Source of the DNA: Lachnospiraceae bacterium
GTDB lineage: Bacteria; Bacillota; Clostridia; Lachnospirales; Lachnospiraceae
Assembly: GCA_024694965.1 (NCBI GenBank)
Contig: JAILJC010000079.1
Span: 1-36,032 of the forward strand
Direction: 5' to 3'
Length of the DNA stretch: 36,032 nt
Position numbers and translations under genes: made by a program. Shown here piece by piece: positions 22,690 to 30,164 of this stretch (its first letter is position 1; the number at the start of each line of letters is the position of its first letter). The notes below the pieces were generated by a model. The model had not been told where the DNA came from, ran no database searches, and worked only from the letters and a program-made list of their open reading frames with translations.

Positions 22690-23142
22690 ATGACTACAGC
22701 AATAGTTTATTATTCTCAGCACCATAGCAACACGAAGAAACTGCTTGACGCCATCTGTGATGTTGATATGACGGTAACGCTCATAAATGCGGCGGAAAAG
22801 ATAGAAGTGGACCTTCGCAATTTCGACCGCATAGGCTTTGCTTCCGGTATCTATTACAGCAATTATGCAAAGCAGGTCCTTAACTTTGCATCCGTAAATC
22901 TCCCCGCACAGAAGCCGGTATTCTTCATAGCTACATGCGGGGCCAAACGCGATAATTATTTTGATTCAATAAAGGAAATAGCAAAAAAGCGGGACTGCAC
23001 CGACCTTGGAAGCTACCTGTGTTTCGGGTATGACACCTTCGGACCGTTCAAGCTGGTAGGCGGCCTTAAAAAGGGACATCCGACAGATGAAGAGATACAG
23101 GGTGCGGTTGATTTTTACTGTAACTTAGGGCGCGAGAGCTAG
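22690..23142 (+). CDS. Flavodoxin family protein
   Basis: A 150-residue flavodoxin-fold FMN protein. The phosphate loop is IVYYSQHHSNTKKLL; the second loop is GFASGIYYSNYAKQVLNF, and the third is FFIATCGAKRDNYFDS. ATG 22690 is chosen because AAAGGAGG lies directly upstream; an in-frame TTG at 22675 sits before that site. The gene is the second of a two-gene unit with DUF362 and ends in a CTAG that also serves as the stop of the convergent FMN-dependent dehydrogenase gene. It probably carries electrons for the DUF362 protein; the donor is unknown. Confidence 0.9.
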   Translation: MTTAIVYYSQHHSNTKKLLDAICDVDMTVTLINAAEKIEVDLRNFDRIGFASGIYYSNYAKQVLNFASVNLPAQKPVFFIATCGAKRDNYFDSIKEIAKKRDCTDLGSYLCFGYDTFGPFKLVGGLKKGHPTDEEIQGAVDFYCNLGRES

Positions 23143-24032
23143 ATCCATAAAGCAGAATCATCTATATCCGCAACCTTTGCAAAGCCGGTAAAGCTCATTA
23201 TGTATTTAAGCTCATTGCCTACTTTGGTTAAAAATTCACGGGCACCGGATACGCCATCCTTCTCAAGGGAGGGCAGCATCGAACGTCCGACTGCTGCAGC
23301 ATCCGCACCGAGGGCAAGGGCCTTGTATACATCTGCGCCGCTTGATATGCCGCAGTCAACGATTATTTCGACATCCCTGTCCGCAAGAGCTTCTTTTATG
23401 TCGGGAAGGATCATCACAGGCGGTACGGCATAAGGAAGCCTGCCGTGATGATGGCTCACGATTATGGCTTTTACTCCGGCATCCGCACATTTTATTGCAT
23501 CCTGCACACTGAGTACTCCCTTAATAACAAAAGGGAGGTCATATGACTCTGCATAAGAAGCGATCATGTCTGAAGTCTGGGCGGCCATTTTTTCGCCGAT
23601 CACCACATCGTACCCGTCCTCTCCGAAGATGTGGTCTATATCCATGCCGATGGCGAAAGCTCCGTGTTCTTTGGCAAACGCCATCTGGTCCCTGACTTTG
23701 CCGTTATCGGCATAGGGCTTTACGATCCTTACGGTTTTTGCACCGGTATCCGCGATCTTTTTGAACATATCATTTTCCATCATTCCGACGAAATTCAGGA
23801 TATTAAGTTCCTTTGCCGCAATGGAGTATTCTTCAAGCCCGGTCAGTTCGCGGCCCGCATAATTTCCAAGATGGGAAAAAGCGGGTGTCATTACGGGCAT
23901 GCTGAATTCGGAACCTAAAAAACTGCAGGTAAGATCGGCCTCAACCGAATCTATCAGCCGTTCCTCGATAAGTATGGAATCCAGATACTGTTCGTTGATC
24001 ACGTTTGCATCAGAAAGTTTGGTATAAGCCAT
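23139..24032 (-). CDS. FMN-dependent alpha-hydroxy-acid dehydrogenase-like protein
   Basis: A 297-residue TIM-barrel flavoprotein of the FMN_dh (lactate oxidase / glycolate oxidase) family, though shorter than the usual 350-380. Motifs: VMTPAFSHLGNYAG near the N-terminus, LPFVIKGVLSVQDAIKCADAGVKA (FMN-contact lysine), VSHHHGR where the family has SNHGGR with its active histidine, IIVDCGISSGADVYKALALGADAAAVGR (FMN phosphate site), and a C-terminal MSFTGFAKVADI. AAGGAGGAA precedes ATG. It overlaps the isomerase gene upstream by 23 bases, so it is the last gene of the alcohol dehydrogenase operon. The substrate, a 2-hydroxy acid, is inferred. Confidence 0.87.
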   Translation of the reverse strand: MAYTKLSDANVINEQYLDSILIEERLIDSVEADLTCSFLGSEFSMPVMTPAFSHLGNYAGRELTGLEEYSIAAKELNILNFVGMMENDMFKKIADTGAKTVRIVKPYADNGKVRDQMAFAKEHGAFAIGMDIDHIFGEDGYDVVIGEKMAAQTSDMIASYAESYDLPFVIKGVLSVQDAIKCADAGVKAIIVSHHHGRLPYAVPPVMILPDIKEALADRDVEIIVDCGISSGADVYKALALGADAAAVGRSMLPSLEKDGVSGAREFLTKVGNELKYIMSFTGFAKVADIDDSALWI

Positions 24033-24843
24033 GTAATTCCTCCTTCAGATAACCTAAGTATTTTATATATTCTTCATCGGTGTTTAAGTGTTCCAGTATG
24101 ACCGGCATGTCTTCATCCGCTTCATTTGCCTTTGAGGCATAATAACGCAGCGGCAGTTCGCCTTTTCCGGGTGCGCATTCCTCAAGCCTGAAAGTATATT
24201 CCTCACTGAGATGGATGTCCTTTATATGGCAGCTTTTTATCCTGTCGCCAAACAGATCAAAACATTCATCTATGAATTCCTCCATGGCAAAATATCTGTC
24301 GGCCGAATTGATCATATTTACGATATCAAGATGAACGGCGAACCTGTCCCTGTCAACCGCCTCGAGCAGCTTAAGATATTCCTTTGGTCCCGTCGGTATC
24401 ATCCAGGGCATCGGTTCAAGAGTAAAATATGTACGCTTAACCTCCGCCCTGTCTATGACTGTCTGCACCATCTTCACTGTCTCGGAAAATGCTTCTTTGG
24501 AAAAGTTTTCCTTATAGTGTCCGTCCCAGCGCGGACCGAAGGAACCGGCCACATTGACGGCACACCTTGCACCGATGTGATCGGCAAGCCTTAACTGCTC
24601 CACGCTGTAGTCAAGGTTTTGCTTTTGCTCGTCGGGATCCCGGGAGATCGCATTGCGCCATATGCCGACTTCCGCGATAAGAAGGTCATTTTCGTCAGCC
24701 GCCTTTTTATATGCGTCTGCCTTTTTAATGTCTTCGTTGCTCTGTACGGGAAAAACCACTGCCCTGCAGCCGAGTTCTTTTTGCTGTTTTGCCCATTCTT
24801 CCGCCGTGCCATGGCTGATGGGTGATGATGTACCCAGTCTCAT
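24010..24843 (-). CDS. Sugar phosphate isomerase/epimerase, AP-endonuclease-2-like TIM barrel
   Basis: A 277-residue xylose-isomerase-like TIM barrel. Likely metal ligands lie in order: E in TLEPMPW, D in VHLDIVN, H in SCHIKD and E in ILEHLN. Other landmarks are MRLGTSSPISHG at the N-terminus and APGKGELPLRY. The family isomerises or epimerises sugars and related polyols, including inosose- or tagatose-type substrates. AGGAGG lies about 6 bases before ATG 24843. It lies between the iron alcohol dehydrogenase and the FMN-dependent dehydrogenase, suggesting a catabolic pathway for a sugar or hydroxy acid. The substrate cannot be named. Confidence 0.9.
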   Translation of the reverse strand: MRLGTSSPISHGTAEEWAKQQKELGCRAVVFPVQSNEDIKKADAYKKAADENDLLIAEVGIWRNAISRDPDEQKQNLDYSVEQLRLADHIGARCAVNVAGSFGPRWDGHYKENFSKEAFSETVKMVQTVIDRAEVKRTYFTLEPMPWMIPTGPKEYLKLLEAVDRDRFAVHLDIVNMINSADRYFAMEEFIDECFDLFGDRIKSCHIKDIHLSEEYTFRLEECAPGKGELPLRYYASKANEADEDMPVILEHLNTDEEYIKYLGYLKEELHGLYQTF

Positions 24844-24869
24844 TAGTACCTCCTGAAGTTCCTATAATT

Positions 24870-26045
24870 TTAAACCATCATACGGTATATCTTTGCACAG
24901 TCATCTTCGTTAAGTGTTATGAATCCCGAAATGGTGCCGTCCCTTCCGTCTCCCCTGCACAGTACTTCAACAAGCTTGGGTATATCCTCTTCCTTTGCGC
25001 CAAGCTCTTCAAAATTCTTGGGCATTCCAATGGAAATAAGGTAATTCCTGAACGCTTCGATACCTGCTTTTGCAGTGACCTCGGGATGTGCAAAATCCAT
25101 CTGACAACCCCAAACCCTTACAGCCGCCTGTGCGAACCGCATAACATTGTGGGATAGTTCATATGTGAATACTGCCGGCATGGTTACTGCCAGTCCTGCC
25201 CCGTGTGCACAGTCATACAGCGCCGATAATTCATGCTCGATGGTATGGCTTAACCAGTCCTGGCTCCTTCCGACTCCGCATGAATTGTTGTGTGCCATGG
25301 TCCCGGCCCACATGATATTTGCCCTTGCCTCATAGTTATCCGGATCGGCAATGACTCTCGGACCTTCATGTATCATGGTGAGAAGAAGTGCTTCGATGAG
25401 CCTGTCGGTAACCTCGACTTCTTCGGTATTGGTAAGATATCTCTCATACAGATGCGCCATGATATCCGTTATACCGGCTGCAGTCTGGAAAGCGGGCAGA
25501 GTCTGTGTGAGTGCGGGATTGAGTATACTGAATTTCGGACGTATGGCATCACCGGTGGCTCCGCGCTTAAACATGCCTTCCTCTTTAGTGATAACGGAAT
25601 CGGGACTTCCCTCGCTTCCCGCAGCGGCGATCGTAAGCACTGTTCCGATACCCAATGCGTTTTCTATCCTCTTTCCCCTGTAAAAATCCCAGAAATCACC
25701 GTCATATACAACTCCCGCCGCAATAGCCTTTGCAGAATCAATAACGCTTCCGCCTCCGACAGCGAGAATGAAATCCACATTTTCCTTTTTGCAAAGATCG
25801 ATACCTTCATAAACAAGGCCGCTCCTTGGATTGGGCTTAACACCGCCTAATTCGACAAAAGGTATACCGGCATCATTCATCGATTTTTTCACCCGATCAA
25901 GCAGGCCCGAACGGACTACACTGCCACCGCCATAGTGGATGAGCACTTTGGTTCCGCCGAAACGCTTAACATACTTTCCGGCCTCCAGCTCGGTATCCTT
26001 TCCAAAAGCAAAACATGTGGGTGAGTAGAATTCAAAATTATTCAT
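24870..26045 (-). CDS. Iron-containing alcohol dehydrogenase
   Basis: A 391-residue group III (YqhD/BdhA-like) alcohol dehydrogenase using NAD(P)H and a divalent metal. The nucleotide loop is GGGSVIDSAKAIA; other landmarks are YGGGSVVRSG near residue 38 and TIAAAGSEGSPDSVIT. The metal site is read from GITDIMAHLYERY (D and H) and from HTIEHELSALYDCAHGAGL (two H). The length is normal. A GAAAGGA site precedes ATG 26045. It is the first gene of the minus-strand operon, transcribed from the region at 26046-26222 that it shares with the divergent SGNH hydrolase. The substrate is probably a butanol-type alcohol or an aldehyde; not resolved. Confidence 0.95.
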   Translation of the reverse strand: MNNFEFYSPTCFAFGKDTELEAGKYVKRFGGTKVLIHYGGGSVVRSGLLDRVKKSMNDAGIPFVELGGVKPNPRSGLVYEGIDLCKKENVDFILAVGGGSVIDSAKAIAAGVVYDGDFWDFYRGKRIENALGIGTVLTIAAAGSEGSPDSVITKEEGMFKRGATGDAIRPKFSILNPALTQTLPAFQTAAGITDIMAHLYERYLTNTEEVEVTDRLIEALLLTMIHEGPRVIADPDNYEARANIMWAGTMAHNNSCGVGRSQDWLSHTIEHELSALYDCAHGAGLAVTMPAVFTYELSHNVMRFAQAAVRVWGCQMDFAHPEVTAKAGIEAFRNYLISIGMPKNFEELGAKEEDIPKLVEVLCRGDGRDGTISGFITLNEDDCAKIYRMMV

Positions 26046-26127
26046 ATAGCAGTCCTTTCCGCCTTTAAGGCCCTTTGTTTGTGTTAAACCTGATAAAAAT
26101 AAGTATATATTATATGACGGGCGGTTA

Positions 26128-26164
26128 CTACTTATTTCTTTACGGTGGATATATCATTTTTTGA
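26128..26164 (+). repeat. 37-bp conserved upstream element, copy B (SGNH hydrolase)
   Basis: This copy ends atatcattttttga, identical to the other two, and has cttatttctttac in the first part. Aligned without gaps over 37 bases it matches copy C (30865-30901) at 29 positions. It ends just before the putative -35 hexamer of the hydrolase promoter and 58 bases before its ATG, almost the same spacing as copy A before tex (57). It also lies upstream of the divergent alcohol dehydrogenase. Confidence 0.65.
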
Positions 26165-26194
26165 TTGTCCTTTCAAATTTTGAAATAGTATAAT
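26165..26194 (+). promoter_or_regulatory. Sigma-70-type promoter with spacer palindrome
   Basis: A TATAAT -10 (26189-26194) has TTGTCC as a 4-of-6 match to the -35 (26165-26170) with an 18-base spacer. The spacer contains the perfect palindrome tttcaaa-t-tttgaaa (26171-26185), the same 7+1+7 shape as the site at 6255-6269. A repressor bound there would block the SGNH hydrolase gene. Confidence 0.6.
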
Positions 26195-26222
26195 AGCATT
26201 AAAAAAGGAGGGATATGCTCTT

Positions 26223-26867
26223 ATGGATAAGAAAAGGATACTGTGTTTTGGGGATTCGCTTACATGGGGATACGATCCCGATAAGAGGATCCGTTTGCCG
26301 GAGGACAGCAGGTGGCCGATGGTGATGCAGGAGCAGCTGGGAAGCGGTTATACCGTCATCGAAGAAGGGCAGAACGGACGTACCATAGCAACGGAGGATC
26401 CGGCGGAAGGAGAAAAGAACGGCCTAAAGTATATCGGTCCCTGTCTTGAAAGTCATTCTCCTCTCGATATAGTGATCATCATGCTTGGGTCAAACGACTG
26501 CAAGCGTAAATTCGCATATTCTTCAATGGATATAGCAGGTGAGATGCAGATACTGCTGGAAAAGGTTTCTTCCTACAATCATTTCAGGTGTTCGGATAAA
26601 TTCAAGATCATCCTCATCTCGCCGCCTCATCTCGCCGAATCGATAAAGGATTCATGGCTTGGCGACAGTTTTGGATACGAAAATGCAAGAAAGCTCTCGA
26701 TGGAACTGGCGGAGTGGTATAAACAGCTTTCACAAATGTACGGATGCCTGTATATTGATGCTTCCGAATATGTGAAGGCGAGTGATTCTGACGGATGTCA
26801 CCTGGATGCGGAAAATCAGCGTATACTTGGAAAGACAGTTGCAGACTTTATAAAAGCTTTAAGTTAG
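26223..26867 (+). CDS. SGNH/GDSL hydrolase (arylesterase/acyl-CoA thioesterase-like)
   Basis: A 214-residue SGNH-fold esterase. Blocks: FGDSLTWGYDP (nucleophile serine), EEGQNGRTIATED (G and N of the oxyanion hole in the NG form), IIMLGSNDCK (asparagine block) and the catalytic pair DGCHLD. There is no signal peptide, so it is cytoplasmic. AAGGAGGG lies about 11 bases before ATG 26223; an earlier ATG at 26215 is out of frame. It is the first gene of a forward unit that continues to the flavoprotein 10 bases later. The family removes acetyl or other acyl groups from small molecules or glycans; the substrate is unknown. Confidence 0.93.
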   Translation: MDKKRILCFGDSLTWGYDPDKRIRLPEDSRWPMVMQEQLGSGYTVIEEGQNGRTIATEDPAEGEKNGLKYIGPCLESHSPLDIVIIMLGSNDCKRKFAYSSMDIAGEMQILLEKVSSYNHFRCSDKFKIILISPPHLAESIKDSWLGDSFGYENARKLSMELAEWYKQLSQMYGCLYIDASEYVKASDSDGCHLDAENQRILGKTVADFIKALS

Positions 26868-26877
26868 GATAGGCATA

Positions 26878-27504
26878 ATGGAAAAGATGAAAGTACTGAT
26901 ACTTAACGGAAGCCCTAAAACAAACGGAAACACGATGGTCTCGGTCAATGAAATGGTAAAGGTTTTCCGGGAAGAAGGAGTTGAAACGGAAGTCGTTCAC
27001 GTTGGAAACAGGGATATAAGAGGCTGTGTTTCCTGCGGGTCATGCCGGAACAGTGGAAAATGTGTATTTGATGATGCGGTCAATGAACTGGCTCCGAAAT
27101 TTGAGGAGGCTGACGGACTTATTGTCGCTTCTCCCGTTTATTATGCTTCCGCAAATGCCACTCTGATCGCCTGCCTTGACAGGCTGTTTTACAGTACCGG
27201 ATTTGACAAGACGATGAAGGTCGGGGCAAGCGTTGTTGTTGCCCGGCGCGGCGGATGCTCGGCCACATATGATGAATTAAACAAGTATTTTACGATAAGC
27301 GGCATGCCCGTAGCTTCCAGTCAGTACTGGAACAGTGTGCACGGAAACGAACCCGGACAGGCCGAGCAGGATGCTGAGGGACTGCAGACAATGAGGACAC
27401 TTGCAAGGAATATGACTTTTCTTATGAAGAGCATCGAGCTCGGAAAGGAAAAGTACGGCCTTCCCAAGAAGGAAGAGCATTTATGGACACATTTTATAAG
27501 ATAG
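26878..27504 (+). CDS. NADPH-dependent FMN reductase-like iron-sulfur flavoprotein
   Basis: A 208-residue flavodoxin-fold protein of the NAD(P)H-dependent FMN reductase / iron-sulfur flavoprotein group. The FMN loop is LILNGSPKTNGNTM. CVSCGSCRNSGKC gives four cysteines in compact spacing (Cx2Cx2Cx5C), as in Isf-type 4Fe-4S flavoproteins. Further on are ASPVYYASANATLIACLDRLFY (FMN loop) and RRGGCSATYDELNKYFTISG. An AGGATAGG site lies just before ATG. It sits in the forward unit between the SGNH hydrolase and the ProX-like gene. The role is redox; the partner is not known. Confidence 0.92.
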   Translation: MEKMKVLILNGSPKTNGNTMVSVNEMVKVFREEGVETEVVHVGNRDIRGCVSCGSCRNSGKCVFDDAVNELAPKFEEADGLIVASPVYYASANATLIACLDRLFYSTGFDKTMKVGASVVVARRGGCSATYDELNKYFTISGMPVASSQYWNSVHGNEPGQAEQDAEGLQTMRTLARNMTFLMKSIELGKEKYGLPKKEEHLWTHFIR

Positions 27505-27516
27505 GGGATAAAACAG

Positions 27517-28062
27517 ATGGAGTTGTATAAAGGAAGGCCTGATAATACGGAAGGAAGGCTGCCGCGTGAGATGCGGACATATGATTTCCTCGACGGGCTT
27601 AACATTGAGTATTTCAGGACGGATCATGAACCGGCAAATAACATGGAAGCGTGCAATGAGATAGATGCGGTGCTCGGCGTGATCATTTGCAAGAACCTGT
27701 TCCTGTGTAACAGACAGAAAACGGATTTTTATCTTTTGATGATGCCCGGAGACAAGAAGTTTAAGACAAAAGAACTGTCATCGCAGATAAATTCGGCAAG
27801 GCTGTCTTTCGCATCTCCCGAGGATATGCTTAAATACCTGGATATCGAGCCCGGTGCGGTAAGCATAATGGGACTTATGAACGATAAGGACAAGGCGGTT
27901 CATTTACTTATTGATGAGGATGTACTTGAGGGCGAGTATCTTGGCTGCCATCCGTGCGTATGCACATCAAGTCTTAAAATGAAAACAGAGGATGTTGTTA
28001 AAAAGTTTCTTCCGGCGACAGGACATGATTTTAAGACAGTACATCTGGTGGGAGAGGATTAA
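27517..28062 (+). CDS. Prolyl-tRNA editing protein, ProX/YbaK-EbsC family
   Basis: A 181-residue ProXp-type deacylase of the INS/YbaK-EbsC fold, hydrolysing Ala-tRNA(Pro) in family members studied. Landmarks: FRTDHEPANNMEACNEID, VIICKNLFLCNRQ with the conserved lysine, the FYLLMMPGDKKFKTKELSSQI segment, LDIEPGAVSIMGLMND, and GCHPCVCTSSLKM. AGGGGA lies about 7 bases before ATG. Together with YbaK at 3843-4316 the window encodes two distinct proline-tRNA editing types. The neighbours (SGNH hydrolase, flavoprotein, macro-domain protein) give no obvious link to translation. Confidence 0.92.
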   Translation: MELYKGRPDNTEGRLPREMRTYDFLDGLNIEYFRTDHEPANNMEACNEIDAVLGVIICKNLFLCNRQKTDFYLLMMPGDKKFKTKELSSQINSARLSFASPEDMLKYLDIEPGAVSIMGLMNDKDKAVHLLIDEDVLEGEYLGCHPCVCTSSLKMKTEDVVKKFLPATGHDFKTVHLVGED

Positions 28063-28080
28063 GAGTCGGGGAGATGACCT

Positions 28081-29184
28081 ATGGCTTTTCGGATAGTAAG
28101 AGACGACATAACAAATGTATCGGCCGATGCGATCGTAAATCCGGCTGATGAGGATTTCACTTACGGTGTGGGGCAGGCTGTGCTTGCGCCTGCTTTCGGG
28201 CATCCTTCGAAATATATCATCCACACCGTTGCTCCGGAATGGACAGACGGTGAGCAAGGTGAACGTGAGGCATTAAGACTGTGCTATGAGAACTGCCTTA
28301 ACCTTGCCCTTGAAAACGGATGTGAGAGCATCGCTTTTCCGCTTATAGCGGCCGGGTCAGGCGGCTTTCCGAAGGAAGAGTCATTACAGACGGCGGTTGC
28401 TGTGTTCGGTGATTTTTTATCCCGTGAAGATATGCAGATCATACTGGCCGTATCCGAAGAAGGATCATTAATCCTGCCGGGTAAGATATTCAGCGGCGTT
28501 GATGCATATATCGATGAAAACTATATATCTGAGCAGCCGGAGGAAGAGTATGAGGATACTCATCCACATAGGGAAAAGAGAAAACCGCGCGGGGTAGGGA
28601 AACTGCTTTCATCGCTTCTTATGCCTCGGGATGACTGGGTCGCAAAGCACGCCGCCAAGATAGTGGAAGATGAACCGGAAGAAGATACAGTAGAGGATGC
28701 GGCCGAATTCTATTATGAGGCTGCTGCGAAAGATGAAGGGCCGGTCGGGAGTGCGGGTATGTTCATGGCACAGCCGCAGGCTGCCATGTTCGGCGCAGCA
28801 ACAGCCATGTCGGCGCCGTCCCTGGATGAGCGGGTGACCCATGTGGCGGATACCTGGCAGGAGAATCTCCTGCACCTTATAGATGAGCGGGGGTACACGG
28901 ATATCGAGGTATATAAGAGGGCAAATGTTGACCGGAAGCTGTTTTCCAAGATAAGGAGCAATGCATCATACCAGCCCAAGAAGATAACCGCTCTGGCTTT
29001 TGCGCTGGCACTCAGGTTAAACCTTGATGAAACGAAAGACTTCTTAAGCCGCGCGGGATATGCATTGTCTCCGAGCAGTGTTTTTGATCTTATAATAAAG
29101 TATTTTATAGAACAGGAGGTTTATGATACATATTCGATAAACCTTGCGCTATTTGAGCATGACCAGCCGCTGCTGGGCGAATGA
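28081..29184 (+). CDS. Macro-domain protein with C-terminal helical/HTH-like domain
   Basis: A 367-residue protein. Residues about 1-150 are a macro domain (MAFRIVRDDITNVSADAIVNPAD; KYIIHTVAPEW; FPLIAAGSGGFPKEE), the fold that binds ADP-ribose. The glycine-rich loop and helix that normally follow NAAN (GGGVxxAI...) are absent: the sequence passes directly from NPADEDFTYG to GQAVLAPAF, about 25-35 residues short. An acidic, low-complexity linker (about 155-245) leads to a helical C-terminal domain of about 115 residues (ERGYTDIEVYKRANVDRKLFSK; KDFLSRAGYALSPSS) that looks like an HTH-type unit. GGGGAG precedes ATG. A VWA gene follows. It may bind nucleic acid or ADP-ribosylated targets; catalysis is doubtful. 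Confidence 0.85.
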   Translation: MAFRIVRDDITNVSADAIVNPADEDFTYGVGQAVLAPAFGHPSKYIIHTVAPEWTDGEQGEREALRLCYENCLNLALENGCESIAFPLIAAGSGGFPKEESLQTAVAVFGDFLSREDMQIILAVSEEGSLILPGKIFSGVDAYIDENYISEQPEEEYEDTHPHREKRKPRGVGKLLSSLLMPRDDWVAKHAAKIVEDEPEEDTVEDAAEFYYEAAAKDEGPVGSAGMFMAQPQAAMFGAATAMSAPSLDERVTHVADTWQENLLHLIDERGYTDIEVYKRANVDRKLFSKIRSNASYQPKKITALAFALALRLNLDETKDFLSRAGYALSPSSVFDLIIKYFIEQEVYDTYSINLALFEHDQPLLGE

Positions 29185-29298
29185 TTCTTACATATGATCA
29201 ATGTCGCCTGCCATGCGACCAGACGATCTCCCAAATATCCTATACTTGCCTCAACAGGAAAAAAACAGGCCGGAAGGCGGAAAGAGAGGTAAGGTATT

Positions 29299-29973
29299 AT
29301 GAAGAAAGGATTAACGGAGATCGTTTTTATTTTGGACAGGAGCGGATCGATGGGAGGACTTGAAGCAGATACGATAGGCGGATACAATTCAATGCTCACA
29401 AAGCAGAAAAGTGAGGAAGGTGAAGCGATCATATCGACGGTTTTATTTGATGATAAGGTTGAGGTCCTGCATAACAGGAAGAGCCTTGAGCAGATGAAGC
29501 CCATAACAAATAAGGATTACTACGTCCGCGGATGCACGGCACTCCTTGATGCGGTGGGAAGCTCCATAAAGCATATCGGCAAGATCCATAAGGAAGAGGG
29601 CGATGAAAGCCCTGAAAAGACCATTTTCATAATCACGACCGACGGCATGGAAAATGCAAGTAAGAAATATACCTATGACAAGGTTAAAAAGATGGTCGAA
29701 AAGAAGAAAGAAAAGAATAACTGGGAATTCATTTTCATGGGCGCGAATATGGACGCCATAAACGTTGCAAGCCGGTTCGGTGTTGCGGCCAACAGGGCAG
29801 TCCGCTTTGAGAATGACAGCATGGGAACAGCACTTAATTATTCGGTAATGTCAAAACTGGTAAGCTGTGCGAGGGCAGCAGGATCGGCAAAAGAGATGGG
29901 CAAAGCTATCGAGTGCGAAGATGCTCTTGAAGAGATCCGCGATGATTACGCCAGACGGCATCAGGGATCATGA
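29299..29973 (+). CDS. VWA domain protein
   Basis: A 224-residue von Willebrand A-type protein, cytoplasmic (no signal). The MIDAS metal site is complete: DRSGSM near residue 14, GCTALLDAVG (threonine) and ITTDGMEN (aspartate). It is like TerY-type and cobalamin-chelatase-associated VWA proteins that hold partner proteins together. AGAGAGGTAAGG lies upstream of ATG. It follows the macro-domain gene after 114 bases with no strong terminator, so the two may be co-expressed. No kinase, PP2C or Ter gene is present in the window, so the tellurite-type triad is not supported. Confidence 0.9.
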   Translation: MKKGLTEIVFILDRSGSMGGLEADTIGGYNSMLTKQKSEEGEAIISTVLFDDKVEVLHNRKSLEQMKPITNKDYYVRGCTALLDAVGSSIKHIGKIHKEEGDESPEKTIFIITTDGMENASKKYTYDKVKKMVEKKKEKNNWEFIFMGANMDAINVASRFGVAANRAVRFENDSMGTALNYSVMSKLVSCARAAGSAKEMGKAIECEDALEEIRDDYARRHQGS

Positions 29974-30164
29974 GAAGGACACTTCGTTTTTGTTAAATTT
30001 TGCCATGTTTAAACCTTGTATGAACAATATGTATGCTAAATAATTATAATTTATGCAGGGTTTTATTACAAGCTGAATGTCAAAGCATTTAAAAGAAAAC
30101 AGAGTCAAAAATGTGTTATACTGAATATTATAATTAAAATGTTGGAAGGCACGGCTTCATAGTG

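Noticed and set aside
1-29184. A functional link between the sirtuin and the macro-domain protein, as in SirTM systems
   Set aside because: The two are 27 kb apart, not in one operon, and the sirtuin shows the ordinary zinc-ribbon core rather than the macro-linked type.
29181-29363. A 60-residue frame starting at an ATG overlapping the macro-domain stop
   Set aside because: It runs through the VWA ribosome site into the VWA gene in another frame, has no recognisable motif, and its start has no clear ribosome site of its own.
29299-29973. A TerY-type tellurite/phage-resistance cluster
   Set aside because: Only a VWA protein is present; there is no PP2C, kinase, TerC/TerD or other Ter gene in the window.
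29985-30010. A fourth copy of the 37-bp element before the nucleotidase
   Set aside because: Only a fragment (cttcgtttttgtta) resembles the first block; the diagnostic atatcattttttga block is absent.
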